A stretch of DNA of 64,000 nucleotides from JBDXHU01 sp039989475 (GCA_039989475.1 JBDXHU010000004.1:124001-188000); one strand, 5' to 3'; shown: positions 33,672 through 43,246, counted from the stretch's first letter. Numbers and translations: made by a program. Notes: generated from the letters alone by a model not told the origin.

Positions 33672-35491
33672 ATACCAGAAAGAAGCAAGTATTGATCACA
33701 CTCATTGGAACTGACGGTAGTGGGAAGACAAGCACGCTCAACGCACTCTCTTCGATGTTGGAGACCTCTCAATATACTTCATCGCAATTGTGGTGTGGGG
33801 CTGAATCCTACTTGATGAGGCCAATCAGGGCGGTACTGAGCTTGGCACGGCGAAACGCGGCAGTCCCTGGAAAAGGAAACACCACTTACGAATCAGAGGT
33901 TTTCGAGAAGCAGGAACTGGGTAGGAAATTCGGCATATTCACAAGACTGTATGTATGGCTGGTACTTCTCGACTATGGCATGCAGTACCAATGGAGGATG
34001 TGGCGTTATCGCAACTCCCAGGTCCTGCTTTTAGATCGTTATTTTTTCGACGTCGCCGTAAATCTCGCTTTAACACTCGGCTGGAGTACCAGCCAGCTAA
34101 TTGGCTTCATTCAAGTTCACAGTGGTCGTTTCCGGCTTCCTGATTTACGCTGCTTTGTCTATGTGCCTCCCACCATATCAATGGCGCGAAAAGATGATAT
34201 TCCAGATATTAGTTATTTAGAGCTTCGACTCAAGTATTATCAATCTATCTCAAATCACTACACATTTTACGTCGTAGATGGTCAGGGTTCGGTTAATGAC
34301 AACGCAGCCGATCTCTACAGGAAACTGCAACAAGTAATGCAAACCTGTCAGGTACATTACGTACACAGTAACAACGAGGATGTCGGCGGCGCTGACTACT
34401 GCTCGTTTCGCATGGCACAAGCAGTAAACGATTCTGAAACGTACAGCAGCGTCGTCAGCCTTCGCTTGCGAACTGACATCGTGCAACAGTATCAAGATGC
34501 TGGGGTGCCAGTTCATCTTGGAAGCTTTTGTCGTCCACAACTTAGCAGAGGTCTTTTCCCGATTTTATCCTTACCTTTTAGAGGCGTTCACACGATATGG
34601 TACTTTTGGCGTCTGTTTCGTCGCCAACAACCTGACATTGTTCACTTGAATGATCTCTATGATTTTCTGCCAGGAATCGCTGCCAGAATTGCCGGAATAC
34701 CGGTTGTATATCATATACGCATGATCAGAACGAACGCGCTCGAGATAGCGATCTTATCACTGTTAGTGCGTTACTTAAGCGCGATGTCTTTTTCAGTATC
34801 CGAGGCAGTCCGTGAAACCTACTTTTCTCAATCATCAGTGGCACGTCCTGTTCATCTTCCTTTGGTTGTACATGACTGGGCAGACCCAACTCTTATAGAT
34901 CTCACGGAAACGAGCGAGCGGCCTGATGAGTTCGCTCCATATGAGATCGTCGTTGTAATGATAGGTAGAATTGAGTGGTGGAAGGGTCAACATGTATTCC
35001 TTGAGGCAGTGCGTGGAATCAAAGAGCGATATACATCGGTGGGCTTCTTCCTGATTGGTGGCACTGTGAGCGGAAAAGGAAAACAAGCTTATGCCGAAAA
35101 GATGCTAGCAATTGCAGAGGAACTGGGTGTGCACTATCTCGGAATTCGAAAGGATATATCAGCAATACTGGCACATACGGATATCTCTGTGCACGCTTCT
35201 GTTACTCCCGATCCTTTCCCCGGGGTAGTTCTTGAAAGCTTGCTCTCTAAATCGGCAACCATAGGGGCCGCCGCTGGCGGCGTGAACGAAATGATTCGTA
35301 ACGAAATCGATGGTCTAACTTACACTCCTGGCGACGTCAGCGCGCTTACCACTTGCCTGGAAAAGCTTCTGGATCATCAACCAACCAGGCTTCGGTATGC
35401 ACTTTCCGGTCGAAGGCACATTCTCGAAGTGGTGGATAAGGAGACAATACTTGGTGACATTCTCGCCCACTACAGCACTTGTTGGAAATAG
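33668..35491 (+). CDS. Thymidylate-kinase-like domain fused to GT4 glycosyltransferase
   Basis: In this 607-residue chain, residues 1-225 form a P-loop kinase-like domain with LITLIGTDGSGKTSTLNAL (Walker A) and VLLLDRYFFDVAVNLAL, the DR(Y/H) lid motif of thymidylate kinase-like proteins. Residues 226-607 form a GT-B glycosyltransferase with PDIVHLNDLYDFLPG, VVMIGRIEWWKGQHVFLEAV and PDPFPGVVLESLLSKSATIG. The two halves abut with no stop or start between them. The kinase half may phosphorylate a lipid or sugar used by the transferase half. Real TMPK function is unlikely in this context. Confidence 0.72.
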   Translation: MNTRKKQVLITLIGTDGSGKTSTLNALSSMLETSQYTSSQLWCGAESYLMRPIRAVLSLARRNAAVPGKGNTTYESEVFEKQELGRKFGIFTRLYVWLVLLDYGMQYQWRMWRYRNSQVLLLDRYFFDVAVNLALTLGWSTSQLIGFIQVHSGRFRLPDLRCFVYVPPTISMARKDDIPDISYLELRLKYYQSISNHYTFYVVDGQGSVNDNAADLYRKLQQVMQTCQVHYVHSNNEDVGGADYCSFRMAQAVNDSETYSSVVSLRLRTDIVQQYQDAGVPVHLGSFCRPQLSRGLFPILSLPFRGVHTIWYFWRLFRRQQPDIVHLNDLYDFLPGIAARIAGIPVVYHIRMIRTNALEIAILSLLVRYLSAMSFSVSEAVRETYFSQSSVARPVHLPLVVHDWADPTLIDLTETSERPDEFAPYEIVVVMIGRIEWWKGQHVFLEAVRGIKERYTSVGFFLIGGTVSGKGKQAYAEKMLAIAEELGVHYLGIRKDISAILAHTDISVHASVTPDPFPGVVLESLLSKSATIGAAAGGVNEMIRNEIDGLTYTPGDVSALTTCLEKLLDHQPTRLRYALSGRRHILEVVDKETILGDILAHYSTCWK

Positions 35492-35493
35492 CA

Positions 35494-36603
35494 ATGAGTA
35501 TCAATAGGGAGGAAAGCATAGCCCAACTCAGGAAGATGTTTGATGTCATAGGCTCCCCTTTTACAGAGAGTCATGTTGGCACGCTGCCAACACCTGATGA
35601 TGTCGACCGCTTGTTCGATTTTTCGTTTGAGAATCGGGTGGGGCTACTATTCTTGCAGCGCTGCAAAGAACAGGGGGTAGTTCTTTCTCCGACTGGAAAT
35701 TCCAACTTCAAAAAGCTTGACCAACGAAGGAGTGACACTGAGGACATTGTTGTAAAAGTCACAGAGCTATTGGATGAGGTCCTCAAAGATGAATGGACTA
35801 TGTTCAAAACCATAAAACCTTTTCCTTCCACACCAAATGACACAGATTTATTTCCATTTGATGAAAATAAACATGGCATTCTTTGTCAGCACTTGCTGGA
35901 TTCAGGATTCTCTTTACTTGAAAAAGCACCGCTACAAACTACACTTATTGAGGATAGCGGAACGGGCATCGCAGACAGCGATAAGCGGGGCGGGGTTTGG
36001 TATATCGATTGCTACAAATCTCCAGGCGCAGACTATTTCAAGTACCTCGACCCAGCCAAAATGAAACGGCATCTCGTCCTCACCGAAGTCAAGGGCGCCA
36101 TGATCCCAAACCTCGCAGCACCCGCTGAATTGGCAGCTATTTGTTATCACAACGTATTCCCTGAGCGTACCTATTCGGTTGAATCTTTCTATCTGATCCT
36201 GCACTACCTGAAAGACATGGAGCAAAAGAGTCTCGTCGATGAGTTTGTAGCGACTGTTGAGGAAAACTACGTACCACGAGCTGTCTCTGCAAATATTGCT
36301 GTTACCAGGGCGCTGCACAGGCATCACTTTGGTTTCGTGCCGTCTATCTTGGATGAGCTTCTGGCAATTTTCGATAAATCCATAAGTGAAGAAAGGACTA
36401 TAACTACTGACAACTATTACTTACCCTACAACTTCAGCAACCCTTGTTTCTGGCGATGTTTCGCTGAGAAACTGAGAGACCCAATCTCATTGAAGTCTTT
36501 GTTCGTGCAAGCATTTCACATGCTTAATCCGGCGTTTGCCTGGGGCGTCTTTCATATCATATGGAAACGAACACGCCCAGGCTCTATATATAAGCAAATG
36601 TGA
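35494..36603 (+). CDS. Putative nucleotidyltransferase-family protein (NTP_transf_5-like)
   Basis: From ATG 35494 (GGAAA ribosome site, start 3 bp after the preceding stop) the protein is 369 residues and soluble. FKTIKPFPSTPNDTDLFPFD near residue 110 gives a DTD motif like the metal-binding pair of nucleotidyltransferases. The segment around HGILCQHLLDSGFSLLEK follows as in the NTP_transf_5 family found in polysaccharide clusters. The assignment is weak and the substrate is unknown. Confidence 0.5.
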   Translation: MSINREESIAQLRKMFDVIGSPFTESHVGTLPTPDDVDRLFDFSFENRVGLLFLQRCKEQGVVLSPTGNSNFKKLDQRRSDTEDIVVKVTELLDEVLKDEWTMFKTIKPFPSTPNDTDLFPFDENKHGILCQHLLDSGFSLLEKAPLQTTLIEDSGTGIADSDKRGGVWYIDCYKSPGADYFKYLDPAKMKRHLVLTEVKGAMIPNLAAPAELAAICYHNVFPERTYSVESFYLILHYLKDMEQKSLVDEFVATVEENYVPRAVSANIAVTRALHRHHFGFVPSILDELLAIFDKSISEERTITTDNYYLPYNFSNPCFWRCFAEKLRDPISLKSLFVQAFHMLNPAFAWGVFHIIWKRTRPGSIYKQM

Positions 36604-36657
36604 TTGATTGTAAGTGGCAATTGGGTACAGTTGTAATACTTTGAGGCGGAAGGGGCA

Positions 36658-37392
36658 GTGATCAAAATAGCGTTCAAGAAGTTGCTCAGGCATTGGGGTT
36701 ACGAAATTCAACCCTACAATGTTAGCTGGAGTTCCTCTGCGCGTCTAAATACATTCCTAAAGTATCACAATATTGATTTAGTACTTGATGTCGGTGCAAA
36801 TACGGGACAGTACGCATCAACATTACGTGATACAGGTTATACGGGGGAGATTATCTCTTTCGAACCGCTCCCACACGAGTTCGAACTACTTCAGGAAAAA
36901 ACCAGAAAGGATGGAAACTGGTCAGCATTTAATTTTGCCCTTGGGGATATTGACAGCTCACTGAACATCAATGTTGCAAAAAACTCTGTAAGCAGTTCGT
37001 TTCTTCCCATCATGAATGAACACTGTGAAGCCGCTCCAGAGTCGGTTTATACAGCGTCTCATCTGGTTGATATGCGCAGCCTAGACACTATATTCGATCC
37101 GACATGGAGGAACCGGAGAATATTGATGAAAATTGATACTCAGGGCTATGAAGAATTGGTTATTGAAGGTGGCGCCCTTGAACTACCACAGATACTGGCC
37201 CTCCAGGTAGAAATGTCGCTACAAGAGCTTTATGAGGGAGCCAAAATCTATAAGGAGATCATTTCTCTACTGAATACGCACGGCTTTGATCTATGCGGCA
37301 TTGAGCCGGGCTTTTCCGATCCAACCAGCGGTGCGATGCTACAATTTGACGGATATTTCTTGAATGGGCGATCACAACTCAGTCCCTTATGA
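36658..37392 (+). CDS. FkbM family methyltransferase
   Basis: The GTG start at 36658 is preceded by GGAAGGGG. The 244-residue protein has LVLDVGANTGQYASTL (SAM motif I), GEIISFEPLPHEFELL and RILMKIDTQGYEELVIEGG in FkbM order. It likely O-methylates a sugar of the repeat unit. It lies 54 bp after the preceding gene and overlaps the flippase gene by 4 bp. Confidence 0.85.
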   Translation: MIKIAFKKLLRHWGYEIQPYNVSWSSSARLNTFLKYHNIDLVLDVGANTGQYASTLRDTGYTGEIISFEPLPHEFELLQEKTRKDGNWSAFNFALGDIDSSLNINVAKNSVSSSFLPIMNEHCEAAPESVYTASHLVDMRSLDTIFDPTWRNRRILMKIDTQGYEELVIEGGALELPQILALQVEMSLQELYEGAKIYKEIISLLNTHGFDLCGIEPGFSDPTSGAMLQFDGYFLNGRSQLSPL

Positions 37393-38636
37393 AGATAGGC
37401 GTCGCTATATTTCTGGGGCTTTGTGTCTCCAAGCTCGTCAACTTTCTATCGCAACTATTGCTTACTAACTCTCTCTCAGTAGAAACATTTGGCTTCTATT
37501 CCCTCATCATTACCACGTTCTCAATTCTCGCGGTCGTTTCTTCGGCAGGTTTACACAATGGCGTCATTAGATATCTCTCAATTGAAAGTGTAGAGCGCAA
37601 GATAAGTCGAAACGTTCTGTCCATTTATCACAAAGTACTTTTTGTCGGATTAATCCTTAGCTGCGCCTCGTCTGTATCTCTAGCTCTAATTGCAGAAAGT
37701 ATCTCCGTTTTTCTGATAGGTAACGAGGGATTATCCCAGTCTCTCAAAATTTGCTTTGTTGCACTTCCTTTCTCGGCCGTTCTGATGATTTCTTCGTATT
37801 TCATGCGCGCGAGACAAGTATTCTGGCCCGAGGTGCTGATTCGTAATATTCTGAGAAGCGTTGTATTCCTTTCCAGTGTTGGACTATTGCTGCTGCTTGG
37901 TTTGAGCGCTGATGAAGCGTTGTTCGTCGCGGCGCTTGTGCTCTCTTACGTTATAGCATCCATCTTAAGTCTTCTGGCACCCATGGTCTATTTTCGAAGA
38001 GTTGGCGCAGAGAAAAGTCCAATATTTCGCATAAGTGAATTTTTCAAATTCAGCATTTATTCAATACTAATATTGGTTTTTTATGAAGGCTTACTAGGTT
38101 CCGACAAGTATGCAATCGCCATTCTAATGGATGATGCTAATGCACTCGGTCTATACTCAGGCGCCTCCATGGTCGCTCGCCAGACTGAGGTTTTCTCCAT
38201 TGTCATTTTAACTATTATCGCACCCAAAATTGCCAGCTTTCCAGAATTTTCCGATAAACTTTACAACTACGTTAAGACTATTTCTATTCAGATTTTTCCA
38301 CTCGCTGTAGCACTCATGATTGCAGTAACAGCTGCATCTCCATTTATACTTGGTTTGCTCGGACCATCGTATCTGGAGGCAAGAATTGAGTTCTTGGTAC
38401 TCTCACTCGGGTTCATATTCTCCAGTATCATTACACCAGTTGGCGCCGCCCTTCAGTACACTTCCGGAATAAGATATGAAATATTTATTATGCTGTTGGT
38501 CATGATAGTCAATCTATTGTTATTGTATCCTGCGATAACTTTCTTCGGCACACTCGGCGCTGCAATTTCAACAACTTTCGCACTATTTCTGGTAGGGGTT
38601 ATGCGCTCTCTATCTTTACAGTATCTGGCCCGCTAA
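37389..38636 (+). CDS. wzx: Oligosaccharide flippase (Wzx-like)
   Basis: The 415-residue protein consists almost entirely of hydrophobic helices (about 12) with short charged loops. It begins with FLGLCVSKLVNFLSQLLLTN and has the polysaccharide-synthesis/MATE-like pattern. It would flip undecaprenyl-linked repeat units to the periplasm. The gene for a Wzy-like protein follows after 4 bp, completing a Wzx/Wzy pathway whose Wza/Wzc partners are on the opposite strand at 25-29 kb. Confidence 0.82.
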   Translation: MKIGVAIFLGLCVSKLVNFLSQLLLTNSLSVETFGFYSLIITTFSILAVVSSAGLHNGVIRYLSIESVERKISRNVLSIYHKVLFVGLILSCASSVSLALIAESISVFLIGNEGLSQSLKICFVALPFSAVLMISSYFMRARQVFWPEVLIRNILRSVVFLSSVGLLLLLGLSADEALFVAALVLSYVIASILSLLAPMVYFRRVGAEKSPIFRISEFFKFSIYSILILVFYEGLLGSDKYAIAILMDDANALGLYSGASMVARQTEVFSIVILTIIAPKIASFPEFSDKLYNYVKTISIQIFPLAVALMIAVTAASPFILGLLGPSYLEARIEFLVLSLGFIFSSIITPVGAALQYTSGIRYEIFIMLLVMIVNLLLLYPAITFFGTLGAAISTTFALFLVGVMRSLSLQYLAR

Positions 38637-38640
38637 GGGT

Positions 38641-40128
38641 ATGTCGCGTAGGACATTCGGCATAGCGCTAATTATCGTTTGGGCTTTGTTAGCCAGGCCA
38701 GTACTGGAATCAGCCGACATGGGAGCGCAACTTTGGTTGGTTACCACGTTATTGATGATCTTCTTTTCATCACAGTTTGTTAGTCTCCTAATCCTGCTTG
38801 CATACATCGTCTTCTTTCAGCAGTCTATCTGGTACTCAGGATGGGACAACCCTGTGCTTTCCATTTACGAGTACGAGCTAGCAAATTTTAAGTTTATTGA
38901 GATAATCGTAACGGGCATTTTGGTCAAGGCCGCACTGACTCTCCCTCAAAGGATTAGAATCCCGAAAAGCCAGCGATATTTTTTGGGAAGCTGGGTTTTT
39001 GTCATCGCGATTGGCATTAGCGTAGCGTGGATAAAACAAAAGAGTGCTTATGACATGTTTGTTTTTTCCGAATTTAGAACTTTACTGTTGGGCATGTTGA
39101 CGTACGTCTATCTTTGTAGCTTTTGCAGAGACAGAAAAGAGGAAATACTGGATCTCTTTCTTACTCTTGTAGTGATAAAGATCGTATTGGTATTCTCTGA
39201 GTATCTAGCTCAAACTCCTTTGATGTGGCAAGCGAATGCAGAGAATTACTCTGGCATTGTAAGAGCGTTTTTTGGTGGTGATGCAGATGTCGCCGTAACA
39301 TGTTTAGCAGCATGCTGGTCTATTACCAAAGCTCTTAACTCAGAAGAGAAAAAACGCAATCGCGCCCTATATTTCGTTGCAGGATTGCTTGTTCTCGTTA
39401 TTTTCATGTCGCTTAGACGAGGTGGCATTTTGGCGATTGGCATATCTGTACTTTCAATATTGTATTTTTCTCACAATAAGTACACTCTTCACGTTGCAGC
39501 ATTAGCCTCTATCACCGCAGGCCTAATAACAATTGACCTGGCACTAAGTGTCGGTTTTCTGCCTGATTTTCTTTATGCTACGGTTGACCGTTTTCTAGGG
39601 CGCGGCGTTTCCGCAATATCAAACATGGGTCATATCCAGGACATTAAGGACGCCTGGGTATTCATAGAGAGCAATTGGCTTTTTGGAGGTGGGGCTGGCG
39701 CTAGAATTGAATCTCTCCGACCGACCTTACACGGGGCAGACGCGACCGCATCAATATTTGTTCATCAGAACATCCTCCATACCTGGGTAAAGTACGGGGT
39801 TATCGGAGTTTTACTTTATCTGGCACATTTTACGTCAACCATAAAACATGGCTGGACGTCACTGCGAACAAACCCTGGGGCGACAGTAGTAATAGTCGCT
39901 GTTTCATTTTTGATAGGGAAATTTGTTTGGGAGCTTTTTATTCCGCCCTTCTATCAGTCATTCCGGCAAACATTCCTCTTCTTTCTTGCTGTATTTTTGA
40001 TTAGTACGTACAGCCGCAAATCCCCCATCCAACCGGGTTCGATGATTGCGCACATTAACGAAGAACTGGATAGTGAGAATTCAAATAGCGTTTTCCTCCG
40101 CAATGCTACTTACAAATCGCGCGATTGA
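38641..40128 (+). CDS. wzy: Wzy-like polymerase / O-antigen ligase-type membrane protein
   Basis: The 495-residue polytopic protein has ten or more transmembrane helices and a long periplasmic segment with LFGGGAGARIESL and FVHQNILHTWVKYGVIGVLL. The latter is the H-x-N...Y(G)V(I)G pattern of the WaaL/Wzy superfamily. It probably polymerises repeat units flipped by the preceding protein. It ends 7 bp from the convergent cyclase gene with no obvious terminator. Last gene of the AT-rich block. Confidence 0.75.
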   Translation: MSRRTFGIALIIVWALLARPVLESADMGAQLWLVTTLLMIFFSSQFVSLLILLAYIVFFQQSIWYSGWDNPVLSIYEYELANFKFIEIIVTGILVKAALTLPQRIRIPKSQRYFLGSWVFVIAIGISVAWIKQKSAYDMFVFSEFRTLLLGMLTYVYLCSFCRDRKEEILDLFLTLVVIKIVLVFSEYLAQTPLMWQANAENYSGIVRAFFGGDADVAVTCLAACWSITKALNSEEKKRNRALYFVAGLLVLVIFMSLRRGGILAIGISVLSILYFSHNKYTLHVAALASITAGLITIDLALSVGFLPDFLYATVDRFLGRGVSAISNMGHIQDIKDAWVFIESNWLFGGGAGARIESLRPTLHGADATASIFVHQNILHTWVKYGVIGVLLYLAHFTSTIKHGWTSLRTNPGATVVIVAVSFLIGKFVWELFIPPFYQSFRQTFLFFLAVFLISTYSRKSPIQPGSMIAHINEELDSENSNSVFLRNATYKSRD

Positions 40129-40135
40129 TCAAACA

Positions 40136-42376
40136 CTATTTCTGTGTATGCCTATAAGCCCCATCCCACTCCCCAATCGGCGGATACACCTGGATCTCCT
40201 GCAACCGCGCCAGAAATATCTCCACCTGCTTGTTCTCGAAACCTGGCGCAATTTGCTCAAAGGCCCGCTCGGCGGCCTCCCATTCCTGCTCCATGTAGCA
40301 GCGCATAGCTTCCTCGTGGAGTAACTGCAAATTCAGTAGCTCTTCATCGGCATCTTTAAGCAAACACAGGGGCTCATAAATCCTGATCGGCTCATCCTTG
40401 CCTTTTACCATCACCTTATCAATATAGCGGTAAAGGAAGTCTTCGCAATGATCTCTGGTTTCTTCGCCCACCAATAAAGAGACACCGTAGAACTTGGTCA
40501 GCCCCTCCAGCCGTGAACCCAGGTTAACCGCATCACCTAACACAGTGTATGACCTGCGGTATTCCGAACCCATATCGCCGACGTTCATGGTGCCGCTGTT
40601 AACGCCTATGCCTATAGCAATTTCAGGCAGGCCCTGTTCTACAAATATGGGGCGCAATTCATCCACCTTGGCCAGCATCTTTAGCGCCGCACTGATCGCG
40701 TGCTTGCGGTGGTTGGGGTCCTCCAGTGGCGCACCCCAGAAGGCCATCACCAGATCGCCAATGTATTTGTCGATGGTGCCGTGGCAATTAAAGATGATGC
40801 CGGTCATAGGAGTGAAGAATTCATTCAGCATTTGTTTCAGCTGGTTCACTTCCAGGTGTTCCGAGATCGTGGTGAAATTGCGGATATCGGCAAACAGCAC
40901 GCTCATATCCCGGGTCTCACCGGCGAAAGAGATAGACTCCGGGTCATCCATCATGCTGTCGATGTGGCTAGTGGGCACATACTGGCCAAACATGTCGTGC
41001 AGTTCCCCTCTCAGCTCGGCCTCGTTGAAGAAGCCATTGGCGCCGTTATAGAGCGCTATCAGCAACACCATCAACAGGGGGATCACCGGTGAGAAACTCA
41101 ACTGGTAGGACGCCCACAACCAGAAATCTGCCATCATCAGCGGCACCATCAGGGCCACGCTCACCACCACCAGCCAACCGGCGCTGAGCAGCGGCGCCAC
41201 AAGGCTCAGCCCCATCCCCAGGCCCAACACCAGTAACACCAGCGCCGCCTTGGCCCAGTCGGGTTCGCGCGGGAAGCTGATGCCATCGATCAGACCCTGC
41301 AGCACGTTGGCTTGTATCTCCACCCCGGGAAAGGAGGGCTCAATCGGTGTATTGCGCAGGTCATACAGACCCAGCGCGGTTGTGCCCACCAACACCGCCT
41401 TACCTTGTAACTGCGGAAACTCTTGCAATGAGCTGGCATTGAGAATGTCGGTGGCGGAAATATACTCAAAGCTGTGACGACCCCCGCGATAGGGCACCAA
41501 TACCCTTCCGATACTGTCAGTACCGATCTGCTGCTTATCCAGCTGCAGGCTGGTCACTACCACCTCTTCCCTGATCGCCGCCGTATTGATCTTGAAACCC
41601 ACCCGGTCGTTGTGGACCTTGGCCATGGCCAGTGCCAGTGACGGGTAGATCAGGTCACCGTAGCGCATGATCAGCGGGCTCCTGCGCACCACACCATCGT
41701 CGTCCGGGGTGGCGTTGAGAAAGCCCCCTTCACTGGCAGCGTTGGTCAGCTGGGTCAGGTTGCTGGAATAGCTCTCCATATCCGGTACCCGCCAGGTATT
41801 CGTGCGTCCCAGGTCCACAAAATACCAGGGGGGCGGCAGTTCGCCCTTGGGGGTGGCGTCCTCATTGAGAAACATCACCCCCAGCACCACGTTGCGGCCG
41901 GGTAACACACTGGCCAACAGCGCATCGCGGTCCATGGCCGGCACCAGGGATTGCAGGAATTGCAGCTGCTCGACATCGGCAGTCTCGGTGGACTGGCTCT
42001 GTAACAGTTCCACCGCCGCGTTGCGCTCGGGTTCGGGGAAGGAGACATCCAGGCCGATAGTTTTCGCGCCAAATTGATTCAGGCGCATCACCAGGTCGGC
42101 AATGGTCAGGCGGCTCCAGGGCCAGCGCCCCTGTGCTTCCAGGCTTTTCTCATCGATATTAATAATGATGACATCACGCTCGGCCGGGTCCGAAGCCTCC
42201 AGGGTGGCCCGCAGGCGCAGATCATAGATCAGGTAGTCGAGCCGGTTGACGGCGGCGCGCACCGTGGCCGCGTCCGCCACCAACAGCCACAGCGAAAACA
42301 CGGTCAGCGCCAGCCCCACCAATACGGCCAGGCCATAACGCTGCAGGTAGCGCTGCAACCAGCGCACAAGTTTCAT
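40136..42376 (-). CDS. CHASE2-domain adenylate/guanylate cyclase
   Basis: The 746-residue protein has an N-terminal transmembrane helix (about 14-34) and an extracytoplasmic CHASE2 domain with IIINIDEKSLEAQGRWPWSR and FPGVEIQANVLQGLIDG. Two or three helices follow near residues 360-445. The C-terminal class III cyclase has SVLFADIRNFTTISEHL and DKYIGDLVMAFWGAP, with both metal-binding aspartates present, so it should be active. It senses a periplasmic signal and makes cAMP (most likely) in the cytoplasm. A TTG at 42406 lies inside the upstream hairpin, so ATG 42376 was chosen. Codon use is GC-rich, unlike the adjacent wzy. Confidence 0.88.
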   Translation of the reverse strand: MKLVRWLQRYLQRYGLAVLVGLALTVFSLWLLVADAATVRAAVNRLDYLIYDLRLRATLEASDPAERDVIIINIDEKSLEAQGRWPWSRLTIADLVMRLNQFGAKTIGLDVSFPEPERNAAVELLQSQSTETADVEQLQFLQSLVPAMDRDALLASVLPGRNVVLGVMFLNEDATPKGELPPPWYFVDLGRTNTWRVPDMESYSSNLTQLTNAASEGGFLNATPDDDGVVRRSPLIMRYGDLIYPSLALAMAKVHNDRVGFKINTAAIREEVVVTSLQLDKQQIGTDSIGRVLVPYRGGRHSFEYISATDILNASSLQEFPQLQGKAVLVGTTALGLYDLRNTPIEPSFPGVEIQANVLQGLIDGISFPREPDWAKAALVLLVLGLGMGLSLVAPLLSAGWLVVVSVALMVPLMMADFWLWASYQLSFSPVIPLLMVLLIALYNGANGFFNEAELRGELHDMFGQYVPTSHIDSMMDDPESISFAGETRDMSVLFADIRNFTTISEHLEVNQLKQMLNEFFTPMTGIIFNCHGTIDKYIGDLVMAFWGAPLEDPNHRKHAISAALKMLAKVDELRPIFVEQGLPEIAIGIGVNSGTMNVGDMGSEYRRSYTVLGDAVNLGSRLEGLTKFYGVSLLVGEETRDHCEDFLYRYIDKVMVKGKDEPIRIYEPLCLLKDADEELLNLQLLHEEAMRCYMEQEWEAAERAFEQIAPGFENKQVEIFLARLQEIQVYPPIGEWDGAYRHTQK

Positions 42377-42408
42377 CGGTGTGGGCAGCCGTTTAAGTGA
42401 GCACAACC

Positions 42409-42432
42409 AAAAACGCCCCCTAAGGGGCGTTT
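42409..42432 (-). terminator. Intrinsic terminator or attenuator between FecR-domain gene and cyclase
   Basis: On the minus strand AAACGCCCC and GGGGCGTTT form a perfect 9-bp stem with loop TTAG, overlapping a run of five T. It lies after the FecR-domain gene and 33 bp before the cyclase ATG, so it would reduce read-through into the cyclase. Confidence 0.65.
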
Positions 42433-42469
42433 GGAATGTGTAAACCTGATCACCGCCACAGCAGCGGTG

Positions 42470-43246
42470 TTAGGAGTTGGGATCGCCCGTGCTGGCCGGA
42501 TCATCGCTGAATACCGGTGGCGCAGGTTGAGGTGGCGGGGGGGTATCAGGTGTATCAGGCGCAGCAGGATCACCGAGAGCTTCACCGGAAGCCAACTGGG
42601 TACTGCCACGCTCTGAAGGATCACTGTTGCCGAGGTTGCCGGTTTCGTCACCGCCCTGCTCACCACTGGGCGCCTGTCCTGACGGGGTGTCGGAGGTTTC
42701 GCCTTCACCGGTATCGTCGTTCACGTCGATCTGCTCACCGGGGCCGGCGCTATAGCGTCTGCCGTTTGTTTCACTGCTCCAGCTGCCGCTGATAATCTTG
42801 GTGGTTACCTGGTTGCCCTGTTTGGTGGTCTCGTTTTCAGAACCACGTAATCCCAGGGTGGTGTTGCCGGCCCGAATTTTTACATCACCGGGGTCGCTAA
42901 TCGCGATCAGGCCCGACACGTAACGCAGTGTGCCGACGCCAATTTCCACGTCGCTGGCATTGTTGGAGGGATTGGACGTGTCGTACACGTAATCGGAAAT
43001 CTCCACCTTGGTGTTTGACTTGAGGTTGAGCACGGTGCCATCGCTCATCACCACGATCGCCCAGGCGCCGGGACCGGTACTGAGTGTATCGCCGCTGTTG
43101 ACTTCCATGCCCTCGGTGGCCGAGGTGGAGTTAACGAACACGCCGCCGGATAAGGTGCGAATCTGACCATCGGCGGCCCAGGCTTGCGCACTGATAAACA
43201 GCAGCATGATTACAAAATAGCGTAATCTTGACAATAAACGCGTCAT
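42470..43246 (-). CDS. FecR-domain secreted protein
   Basis: From ATG 43246 (GGAGAGAG ribosome site) the protein is 258 residues with a signal peptide ending near AWAADG. The frame extends to 43357 but that hides the signal. The mature N-terminal half has GDTLSTGPGAWAIVVMSDGTVLNL and TLRYVSGLIAISDPGDVKIRAGNTTLGLRG-type strands, the FecR/DUF blade also found in surface and sensor proteins. The C-terminal 90 residues are low-complexity, rich in Gly, Glu, Ser and Pro. It precedes the CHASE2 cyclase and may supply or modulate the periplasmic signal (inference). Confidence 0.75.
   Translation of the reverse strand: MTRLLSRLRYFVIMLLFISAQAWAADGQIRTLSGGVFVNSTSATEGMEVNSGDTLSTGPGAWAIVVMSDGTVLNLKSNTKVEISDYVYDTSNPSNNASDVEIGVGTLRYVSGLIAISDPGDVKIRAGNTTLGLRGSENETTKQGNQVTTKIISGSWSSETNGRRYSAGPGEQIDVNDDTGEGETSDTPSGQAPSGEQGGDETGNLGNSDPSERGSTQLASGEALGDPAAPDTPDTPPPPQPAPPVFSDDPASTGDPNS

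Noticed and set aside
42377..42406. TTG at 42406 as start of the CHASE2 cyclase
   Set aside because: It lies next to the terminator-like hairpin, has no ribosome site and adds ten unconserved residues.
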